Assembly (NCBI GenBank): GCA_003194525.1
Contig: NBIV01000238.1
Location: 50,206-114,205 of the forward strand
Length of the DNA: 64,000 nt
Source: Gracilariopsis chorda
Taxonomy: Eukaryota; Rhodophyta; Florideophyceae; Gracilariales; Gracilariaceae
Direction of reading: 5' to 3'
This document shows positions 9,841 through 18,690 of this stretch, piece by piece. The notes under the pieces are model-generated. The model had not been told where the DNA came from, searched no databases, and worked only from the letters and a program-made list of their open reading frames with translations. Numbering within the stretch: position 1 is the stretch's first letter; every line of letters starts with the position of its first letter. A program made the position numbers and the translations under genes.

Positions 9841-11142
9841 TATAACTCAAACAACAACAAATTTAGGATTTAGTATGTAAAATTTACCATAAATCCACGA
9901 AATTCAATAAGTCCAAAAAGGACTTCTCAGCCAAAACAACACATTCAGTAGCCTGATGGCCCACTATTTGCGTCCAGCACACACAGTAGACGGTTATTGA
10001 TAGAACGGTAAAGATTCCTTATAAAAGCTTCTTCGATATTATTCCAAACTGATTCAATCTTTGCACCAAGCTTTTCTACAGTTTCAAACTGCTTGAAACC
10101 CTGGTAGACATCTTGAACCATAGAACCCCAGACATGTTCCATTAAATTAAGGTCCGGACTATGAGCAGGCCACTGTAGAACAACGACCTTGTTGCGTGCT
10201 ATCCACTATTTGGTGACCTTAGAACGATGATTAAAAGCCCCTTCATAAACCAAAGTCCAATTTTCTCCCAGTGTTTTCGCAGCAAGCGGTAAAAAGTTCT
10301 CGTTAAGTAATTTAACATGGTTATTAGAATTCTGATTACCGTTTAGTTTCACTACCGGCAAAGCACCTTAGTAAGAAATGGCTCCTGAAACCATTACAGA
10401 TACTCCTCTCATGTTGCATTTAGAAAACCACCTTGGTTCAGTTTGTAAATCTTGCCAATACATGCAAGTACCATCGGGTCCATCCAAATTAAGGTTTTTT
10501 TCACCCGTGAAAATAACATTCTTTCAGTCCATAGCTTCTGATTGAAGGTACTTCCTGGCAAATTCTATTCTTCGAATTTTGTGTGCAGCTTTCATGTATG
10601 GACCCTTCATCATTTTCTTGTACTTCAAGTGAGGAACATTGTGAAGTATTTGCTGAACAAGACGGGTTTTGACGGGTAGTGGCATGTACCGACGTATGAG
10701 TATGTCATTGACACTCAAATCACCAGTCAGGGCCTTTTGAATGATTCGACGCTCCGTTTTTTAGTAAGCTTACGGTTGTTAGCTCTTGAATATTTGCGTT
10801 TGGATTTGTTGGAGTTGTTCAGAAAGTTTTGAACAGCTCCCCTGGATCGACCGACAGCATCAGTAATTTCTCTTTCGCTGAGTTGTTCATGTCGTAAAGC
10901 TAAAATGATGCTTTTTTCTCTGTCAGTTAGTGCTTTACCGCAAGGCATTATTTGTAACGCTGTTTAAAAAGTTCTTGTTCAAGAACTGTTTAGCATGGCT
11001 TTGTTGTTGTGGTAGCCGTTTTGTTGTTCTGATACGACAAAAAAAGGCGCCAAAACACATTAAAGAACTTTTTCGATTTATTGAATTTCGTGGATTTACT
11101 TTATATTTCACATGTAAAAGTGTGTACAAGTGTGTTGTATAG
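9841..11142 (-). mobile_element. Tc1/mariner DNA transposon, inactive
   Basis: An element of about 1.3 kb with terminal inverted repeats. The best-conserved part of the left repeat, TAAATCCACGAAATTCAATA (about 9889-9910), reappears inverted near 11078-11099, with weaker inverted similarity out to TA dinucleotides near 9841 and 11140. The interior holds a decayed Tc1-type transposase on the minus strand. The outer ends are estimated by eye. Confidence 0.8.
9945..10948 (-). pseudogene. Tc1/mariner transposase remnant
   Basis: Transposase cuts and rejoins the element at TA sites. The ATG is at 10948. The N-terminus shows a helix-turn-helix (LTDREKSIILALRHEQLSER, then REITDAVGRSRGAVQNFL) as in Tc3-like proteins. 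The DDE_3 domain follows, with a first Asp in the GEKNLNLDG region and the well-conserved AHSPDLNLMEHVWG near 10140-10175. Lesions include a frameshift near 10750 and stops near 10525, 10370 and 10208. The second catalytic position, normally QQDNAP, reads VYEGAF. The gene is dead on sequence alone. Confidence 0.85.
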
Positions 11143-11610
11143 TTTAAGGTGCATGCTCTAGCTGTTTTTTAAGTAAAATACACCAGTCGCTATATGTTAC
11201 CGCACTTATTACTCCTCCAACGGCCTTGTTCTTCACGAGAAAGGCAGGCGGTTTGGTGAATTTATTTGAATTTCGGTGAGTGTAGATCTTGTGAAACACT
11301 GTGTGGACCTCACTTTTGCTCGAACTGCACACAGTTTCTTTTTTGTCATGTCTGCCACTATCGTTCAGGAGCATTATACTAGAATATTGCTCTTTCCTGT
11401 CTTTGTAGAAACTGAGCACGTACAAGACGTTTCGAATAATCCCTTCTTTATTCATGAACAACATATAGCAATACTGTTCTCGGGTATGCAATCTTTCATA
11501 GATGAAAGCTCTGAAGTTGGTAACACTAGACGCATAACGTTTCCAACTTCTTCAGTATATCCCAAATTGTAGCGGCTCTGCCGCATGGCAGCCACAGTGA
11601 TGGGGCTAGC

Positions 11611-11973
11611 CTAATGACGAAGAACAGCCCCATTCAACAAGTTGCCACCCAGTGCTACATCCAACGGATCGCCAGCACGGGGGCTATATGATTTCGGTCC
11701 ACCATCGATCGGGTTTGAAGGGATAGGTTCAGGCAGCCGATAGCACGGATAATGAATGCATGGGATTGGAAATGGGGTGTATATTGGAATGCTTGAGAAA
11801 AACTTGTACCAGTCCGGGTTTCTAAGGGCATCTTAGGAAATGATGACTGAAGCGATTCCGTTGCCTTTTGCAACTGGACTTTCTGAGGGAGACGGTGAGG
11901 GCACTACTAATGTCTCTATACGGTTGAATACGGTCAGGAGCACTGCGATTGCAGTTGTTCCAATCCACTTCAT
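11611..11973 (-). pseudogene. Small secreted Pro-rich protein with an in-frame stop (tentative)
   Basis: From the ATG at 11973 the frame gives a plausible signal peptide (MKWIGTTAIAVLLTVFNRIE), a Ser/Pro-rich spacer, then TAA at 11835-11833, and continues in the same frame for about 74 more codons to TAG at 11611. The downstream part is rich in Pro, Ile and Tyr and looks protein-like. It could be a pseudogene with one nonsense mutation, or a chance frame. No homologue is recognised. Confidence 0.25.
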
Positions 11974-12343
11974 AATAAAGAAGATCTTTTGAATGTAGGA
12001 GTGAACGTTTTGGTGTTTTTCGATTAGTGAGGTAAAGTCGTATGAGATGGTAGACGTGTTCAGCTAAATGTGCCTTGAAGCTTTTATAAACTAAACGGAT
12101 GTTTTTATGTGAAGAGGAGGATTAACTGTGCTCTTTGTTGTTTAGAAGTTCACTAAGAACCAAATGGAAGTTGATGACAGATGCAAACGATTGATGTAGA
12201 GTTAGTCGATTCATTTGATATTCAAATGATAGAGGTATGCTGTAGATGTGTTCCGTTGGTTTGTTGTTGAAAGAAACGCTGCATAGGAGAGGCTTCAAGT
12301 TCTTCATTGCTTCACGGAAACAGATTTCATGGCTGCATCTTGG

Positions 12344-12595
12344 TTAGCGGCGCTTGCATTTAGCTCGAGACCAAAACGTTGATAATGATAGATTGCCAAC
12401 CAATGCTACAAATACCAAGGATAACACTGCCAGCGATAGCCATACCCAGCTAGTGAGCGCTCTTTTAGCAGAGCTTATTATGGCAGAGCCTCTATGAGAG
12501 TGATGGGTCACGCACTGAGAGTGATGGGTCACGCACTGAGAGTGATGGGTCACGCACAAGTGATAGGACGAGGAGCTATTAATTGTGAGTGACAT
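12344..12595 (-). CDS. Small membrane protein ORF (tentative)
   Basis: An 83-codon frame from the ATG at 12595. It holds three copies of a 7-residue unit (CVTHHSQ) that corresponds to the 21-bp tandem repeat, then one hydrophobic segment (VWLSLAVLSLVFVALVGNL) long enough to cross a membrane, and a basic tail. No family is recognised. The in-frame repeat (period divisible by three) and the single membrane span favour coding only slightly. Confidence 0.25.
   Translation of the reverse strand: MSLTINSSSSYHLCVTHHSQCVTHHSQCVTHHSHRGSAIISSAKRALTSWVWLSLAVLSLVFVALVGNLSLSTFWSRAKCKRR
12495..12557 (+). repeat. 21-bp tandem repeat, three perfect copies
   Basis: The unit TGAGAGTGATGGGTCACGCA plus C repeats at 12495, 12516 and 12537 without change, so it expanded recently. 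Confidence 0.95.
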
Positions 12596-13061
12596 TTTCG
12601 GTACACATGTAGTGCAAAGATTTACAATACCATTGGTTACAGCCACGTGGTGTACATATGAGCTTGGGCGTTTACGTTGTAAAGATATGCGTGGGTAGTT
12701 TGAGCGATTTGTTGCTGACTGGTGAGAAAGGTATCATCATATCAACACCCCACGTACTATTGTCGATTATGTACTCTTTCCGTAGTTCCAAAAGCCAGAA
12801 AACGTATATTGTCAGCTAAACACGTACAATAACGAAGGACCAGAGTCTGGGACGTGAAGCCCCAAGTAGCCCAAAGGTCACGTAGGTAACCTTATATAAA
12901 CCCACCAATCTACCGGAGCTAAGAGAAGCTCCCGGCAGACTTGTGCTGCATTTGTTGTTTAAGCATAGTTGAACGTTCTCACACTGCGTTTACGACAATG
13001 AACATCGACCACATGTCAGAAGTTCAAGCAACAACTATAATCTCAAAACTTCCCAGTATCA

Positions 13062-14152
13062 TTAAATATGCATGAGGGGGGGTTGTAGATTGACGGGGGG
13101 CGTTGCGCCAAAACATCCCCTTGCAAGCCCGCTCCAGTGCATGCAATTTCTACTTTGGCGCAACGCCTCCTCACCAGGTAAAAAGTTCAGCAGCAGCAAA
13201 GCTCGAAGCTTATTGGTTACTGCTGCATGTTGATTGCCTGCTTGCTGCTTAGTGGCTGGCACTTGAGTAATAAATGTAGTGCCAGCCAGTCAGCAGTAGC
13301 TGGCTTGCGCGGCACGTGGCTGGCGTTTTTGCACTGCGCCAGTGCAGCATAATGCACATTGACTGTTGCTGCTGCTCAGTGGATGGCACTACACTACTGC
13401 TACACATCTCACTGCACAGTAGTTGGCACTGCTGTCATTCTGGCAGTGTCAGACAAGTACAATCCACTATAGTCTCCATCCCTATCTGTAATGCAGGCCA
13501 CTTACCAATGCACAAGCGCTCAATTGCAACTCGGTTCCATATTCACTCTCGACTCTGCAGCCCTAATTGGTTTGCAGCCCATTTGCGAGCAAAAGCGAGC
13601 AGATACGGCCTGCAGATGCTTCAAATTCACCCTTATTCAGCGGTGCACAGCGCCGCCTGTGGCCAAAGGCCGCTTCTACTTTTCTCTGTACTATAATGAT
13701 TAACACAAAAAATTATCGTTGTTGATTGACGAAAGGCGTATCCAGAAAACTATATTTGCACGCTCCCTTCAGCGCACGTAAAAAAGAAATTTCGTGGAAT
13801 GCCTCCCTTCCATTCAAAAAATTCAGCAGCTGCAGCAAAGCTTGAAGCTAATCGACTGCTGCTGTATGTAGACTGCTGCTGCTGCTAAGTGGCGGGCACT
13901 GCAGTCATATTGGCAGACCCACCCAATTACAATTTACTGTAATCTCCACAGACAACTGCAGTGCCGTCCAGTAACTAACGCACGGGCGCTCAATTGCAAC
14001 TCTATTGGATACTCACTCTCGGCGCCGCGGCCCTCATTGCTCTGTAAGCCGTTTCCGAGTGATAGCGAGCAAAAACGGCCTGCAGATCCCCCGAAATCAC
14101 CCCTATTCAATGGCGCACAGCGCAGCACGTGGCCAAAGGCCGCTTTTAACTT
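13062..14152 (+). repeat. Diverged tandem modules upstream of Helitron A
   Basis: Two modules of roughly 450-650 bp, starting near 13062 and 13715, resemble the module at 14290-14720 that leads into Helitron A and the one at 60195-60720 that leads into Helitron B. Each has an inverted repeat built on GCGTTGCGCCA and TGGCGCAACGC, then CAGCAG runs; the first (13062) and those leading into copies A and B also show a TGCACTG-CGC-CAGTGCA-type hairpin. The second copy is the most decayed. Confidence 0.7.
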
Positions 14153-14323
14153 TCCCAACACCCCCCACTTTTAATGATTTGTTCATGTATGAGGAGGGTA
14201 TCATCATCATCTCAAGACCCCGCAATTGTAATGATTTGTTCATGTATGAGGAGGGTATCATCATCAGCTCAACACCCCCCACTTTTAATGATTTTTTCAT
14301 GTGTGAGGGGGCTATGGTTGACT
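14153..14323 (+). repeat. 57-bp tandem array of possible Helitron 5' ends
   Basis: Three units with a 57-bp period start at 14153, 14210 and 14267. Each has the form TC(T)CAA-ACCCC followed by AATGATTTGTTCATG and GAGGAGGGTATCATC. The same sequence starts Helitron copy B at 60170 (TCTCAAACACCCC preceded by A), which fits the A-TC start of Helitrons. Confidence 0.7.
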
Positions 14324-14326
14324 GGT

Positions 14327-14405
14327 GGGAGGCGTTGCGCCACAAAATCGCTTTGCACGTACCACGTACACACATCCAAAACGCTCATTTGGCGCAATGC
14401 CTCCC
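14327..14405 (+). repeat. Long inverted repeat in Helitron A leader
   Basis: GGGAGGCGTTGCGCCA (14327-14342) faces TGGCGCAATGCCTCCC (14390-14405), one mismatch in 16, spacer about 47 nt. The counterpart in copy B is perfect. Confidence 0.85.
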
Positions 14406-15286
14406 TACCTCTTAAACCGTTCAGCAGCAGTAGCAGCAGCAAATCTTACAGTGCATTGACTGCTGCTGCATGTTGCTTGCCTGCTGCCTGCTCAGTGGCT
14501 GGCACTACAGTAATGACTGCAGTGCCGGGAATTCAGCAGTAGTGGGCTCGCGCGACACGTGCCTGGCGTTTTGCACTGCGCCAGTGCAAGACAATGTACA
14601 GGTCAGCAAGAGAGATTCTTTTGCAACTGCACTGGCGCAGTGCCAAAATTTATCTCCTTTGCTGAACCTAACCACTATTATCAACTTCCATTTCACGTTT
14701 GGCAAATAGCGCAGTGTTGTAAGCTTTTGCTACTTTTGGCACTGTTGCTGGCCTGAGACCTAGGCAAGGCCGAGCTCGTGTGCAAATCGGCACAAGAGTA
14801 CCCCACTGAGCACCGTTGGTCTGGGAAACGTCAGGTTCTCCTCTGTGGAATACTGGTCATTTGACAGCGATCCAGGACGTCTGAGCGTTTCCCGGACCTA
14901 ATATCAGCTTGCTGTGCAGGGTACGGGGCCGTCGCCGTGTCGTACCTCCTGGGGCCGGAAAGCACACCTCGGTGTGTGAGTACACGCAGACCAATCCTTA
15001 CAACCGGACGTGGTCTAAACATCAACGGGTTGAAAACCGGCTAGGACAATCCGGCCGTCGTAATCAAACAGGAGTGTGTCAAGAGTCGCTATGCTGCGCA
15101 CGACATCATTGGGTAAATATAAGTCTTCCAGCAATTTTTTTAATTGCTCATGCAACTAGAATCGGTTGGTGCAGAGCAACACACTACAACAATTTTTCCA
15201 TTTACAACTTTCTGTTGTATTGGAAATTGTTGTCCTGCCAAATGTTTAAGCGGGAAAAAACTGGTTGTTTCTTTTTATAAATTACA

Positions 15287-17172
15287 ATGACGCGAGGAGT
15301 ACCATGTATGAGCTTCGGGGCAGCTCGAGCACACTCTGGTGGTGCCAGAGCGAGCTCGGGAGGTGCCAGAGGCAATTCTGGAGGGGTCGGCTTGAACGCA
15401 TGCTGTGCAAGGCAAAACGCTTGTGATTGTCACATCGGCAGTGGTGGAGAACGGGCAGGAGCAGGAAGACCCCGACGAGTATCATCTTCTCCAGCTCCAG
15501 ATGAGGTTGGGGTAAATGAGAGCGGAGCGCAAAATCAGGAACCCATTGTTCCAGCAATAGAGGAAGACAAAATCATTCCTGCACCTACGTCAGTTGCAGC
15601 GGCAGATAGCACAATCGCTGCTGGAGCCAGTAGGTCCGTTGCCAAAGGTCTACCAACTTCGAGCCCAATAACTGGATTTCTGGATTTTGTGAGAGGCCTT
15701 CCGAGTCACATTCCTCCACCTCCCATGCCCTCCCCTGTCCCACCGATGCCTGCAGAACAGATGCTCGTTGCGATGAAAGTGGAAGAGGATAAGATCACTC
15801 CTGCTCCCTCACAGCCACCGCCACCACAGCAGCCTGCTCTGCCACAAGCTGAACAAGAGGAAGAACAAATGCCCATTCCTATTGAGGTGGAAGAGGATGA
15901 GATCAAACCAGCTCCCTCACACCAGTTGCAGCAGCAACCACAGAAACAGCTTGATACGACGGTCATGCAGTCTGCTGGGGGTCCCAATCGAGGACTCTAT
16001 CGAGTGTACTATTCGTGGGATCCCGTGGCATCTCAGGCGAGAAATGATCCAGCCATCCTTCCAAAGCGTGCCATATTTTGAGACGCTTCCCACTGCAGGT
16101 CAAAGGCGATGCGGAAGATGCGGCAAACACCCACCCAAGCTCTCCTCGTGCCCTTCCTTGGACTGGACATTGAAAATTCATAGCTGCAAGTATTGCAGTT
16201 GTGTTTTGCTTGGCAAAGAGACCACCGGAGTGTGCTGTGGCATGAAAAGAATGTTAGGATGGGTCATCAAGTTCCACAGAAGGCATAACAGCGAGTGGGC
16301 TCGCCGTTTTTATAGCCTGGCAGGGACTCGGACATCCTTGAGTGTCACCCATTTCCGGGATTTGCACTACACCAACAACGCTCCACTACCAATCAGATCT
16401 AACGGTGGCATACAAACCGACTACCAATTTCTGTGCAAGTGGCTCACAACACGATGCAAGGAGGATGTGTATCTCAGCAAAATGCTCATTGCGTCCACAA
16501 ATCAGCTGGTCGATGAACACAATGCGGCAGCGCTGGATCTGTTTTCTGGTGAACGCTTCACTCTTCCGTCAGCTACGACGGCACAACCTGACGGTGGACA
16601 TAACTCAGAGCCTGACTTCACCAATACTTCTATTACAGCGTTTCGCATTTGCATACCAGTATGGATCTATTGGAAACCCTCCTCCCAACTTGGACTTGAA
16701 GATTGGTGTTCCCGTTATGGTCATCCGGAACGTGCTGCATCCTGCTGTGGTCAATGGAAAGCTGTTCGTAGTCGTTTGTCTCAATCAATTTACGATGTAG
16801 GTGGTTCGATTGGACGGGAACAGTCAGGTGCTGGAACTACAGCTCCTGCATCGTATCAAATTCGAGTTTTCTTTCGCAGAAATTCCCATAATTTGAAGGC
16901 AGTTCCCCATTCTTCTCGCGTTTGCAGCTAACGTGCACAAAGCAAAGGGAAAGACGTTGAATTGCTTGGTTGTGGATGTCCGATCCAACTTCTTCTGCGC
17001 TGGTCAGTTGTACGTCGCATTGTCATGTGCTCGAAGGAACAACCATTTGATGCTCCTGCACGACCTGCAGCTTACGCCCAAGAGTGTGCAAACAATTCAT
17101 CCCATGCCTATGGCCATCTCGAACCCAGTGCTGCCTGAAGCCATTCAGTTCTGCATCCCTCCACAACTGTAA
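15287..17172 (+). pseudogene. Helitron A protein: N-terminal region joined to PIF1 C-terminus
   Basis: The ATG at 15287 is conserved in copy B. The order is: a Gly/Ser/Ala-rich start; acidic/proline repeats (15760-15930, units like EVEEDEI and PAPSQPPP); a degraded zinc knuckle near 16111-16152 (CGRCG then LSSC, with Pro where copy B has the His); and a second Cys cluster (CKYCSCVLLGKETTGVCCG) typical of Helitron N-termini. Past about 16450 the sequence jumps to the C-terminal part of a PIF1-like helicase (IASTNQLVDEHN; then KIGVPVMVIRN; then GKTLNCLVVDVRS and AGQLYVALSCARR). Rep and the ATPase core are missing. At least two frame changes occur (near 15950 and 16650), and there is a stop in the 16930 region. 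Confidence 0.75.
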
Positions 17173-17200
17173 TCATATTTCTTGCGTTCTTCATTCATTG

Positions 17201-18045
17201 AATTAAACTACTTGCTTTTTTGCTTTTGCTTTCTCCACCTTCATTTTTCTTCTCACCTCTTTTTATCACTCTTCCACCGCGGCACGCAGCAACGCTCGTG
17301 GCAGAAGGCTGCATTCTCTTGTCTGTGGATATAATCTTTGATGGTTGCAGTTGACCAGTTTTTATGAGCCTTCTCTGCAGTGTAGTTCGCAACAAAAATA
17401 GAGTGTACTTTCCATATCACGGTCGGCGGGCTACATGTGACGTCAAACACGCTCTCCATTGGCTACTTTGCGCTTAGCACGGGTTCTGAACACCTTGTTG
17501 TTTTATGAAACTCACAAGGAAACAATTTTGAAAGGGACGACGGAAAGGCGCCCTCCTGCTGCGTTTTGAGCGCTTTTTTTTGTTATTCTGGCAGTTTCCG
17601 TGTACTAAAACAGCATTATTTTGAGTATCGTGAGTGTATTGAAACTATTCTGGATTGGACAGGTACGACAAGTTTTGTAACACAGACGTAAAATTTACCT
17701 ATATGGCCCAGAAGAAAGCCCACACGCTTCGCTCCAAGTTTTTCGTCTGTTTTTAAAAAGATTGTAGTGCAATGCACTTCTCGCGACTTAGCGAAGATGT
17801 GTATCATATATCACATGTATCCCAATTGATTTGGGAGTGTTCGCTATGAGATAAAGTGTCCCTGCTGGGATGCCACGCAGCTGTGAATACGGGTCTGACG
17901 TGTACCAATATATGGTAACCTGGAAAATATCGGAATAGACGAATGGTTGCATAGAACTTGCCCAGTATTTTGGGCTATTTTAGTTTTAATTTTTAGATTG
18001 CTTTCCTCATTAGGAGGCTCGCGCATCCCCCGATCTGGGAAGTGC
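17201..18045. other. No gene seen
   Basis: Pyrimidine-rich sequence after the Helitron ORF (17180-17270), then unremarkable DNA. The Helitron 3' end may lie here but no clear CTRR-hairpin was found. Confidence 0.4.
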
Positions 18046-18049
18046 CACG

Positions 18050-18690
18050 TGTGATGCCCTGCACACCCTAGTGTCAGACATAGTGGGCATGCCTACTTAG
18101 GTGATGGCTCCTCGCCATCACCTTCTCCTAGTAAAGGTAACTGAGGCTCATCCTTGAGGATTACACTTTACAGAGGGCTCTGGTGCCTGCCGCCTAAGTG
18201 AGCTTCCTTATCCCATTCGGGAGGAACCACGATTGGGCACAGTAGTACCAACTTCTCAGGGTCATCCAGGAATTCTGGTCCGAAGTGTACCACTTTATTT
18301 ACTTTTGTTTTTCTGTTATTTTTCCTGCGTATCTAGGACATTCTTCCGCCCCTGTATAGGGTTGTTTCTGCGTTATTTCGTCTCTCTTGTGGCTACGAGA
18401 ACCCCTCTTTTAGTATCTGTACAGCGCCGTGCTTACGGATTCCTTTCATTCTTGTTTTCTCTTTTTCCTATTTGGACTACTGTTACTACGGCTTCTACGC
18501 CAACCGCGCCAAATCTTTACGTACTTGGGTATTGAACACAACCTCTCACTTCCATGTTGTGTCCGAAGACACAGTCGGTTTAATACCCGACAGCTTGCGA
18601 TACGGAGGGTTCTGCCAGCCAAGCTACCCACCCAGGGAGCAAGGCTTCGAACACCTTGAGTGTCTGCCCTCTCAAAAGTTTTGCACTACA
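18050..18690 (+). repeat. Possible solo LTR related in style to G3
   Basis: A stretch beginning TGTGATGCCC and ending TTGCACTACA that carries the same kind of dense small hairpins as the G3 LTR, including a perfect 9-bp stem (GGTGATGGC and GCCATCACC around TCCTC, near 18102-18124). It has a central pyrimidine-rich part as G3 does. I found no matching target-site duplication and no second copy in the window, so both the identity and the ends are uncertain. Confidence 0.35.

Larger units (their letters stand above)
13062..17200 (+). mobile_element. Helitron copy A, internally deleted
   Basis: The 5' non-coding region (14290-15280) and the start of the protein match Helitron copy B at 60195-61310, and the far end encodes the C-terminus of a PIF1-type helicase. 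The Rep/HUH domain and helicase Walker motifs are absent, so this copy could not move on its own. The 3' terminus (CTRR plus hairpin) was not identified, so the right border is a guess just past the last stop. Confidence 0.75.

Noticed and set aside
11830..12130. Open run of about 95 codons on the minus strand in another frame of the 11.6-12.1 kb region
   Set aside because: Composition is rich in basic and Ser residues without domain, start codon or signal; overlaps the better candidate at 11611-11973.
12495..12557. Short perfect direct repeats as a CRISPR-like array
   Set aside because: Units abut with no spacers, and the genome is eukaryotic.
14750..15120. Conserved leader block shared by both Helitrons as a structural RNA gene
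   Set aside because: Conservation is explained by common descent of the two copies, and no known RNA family fold or box could be identified.
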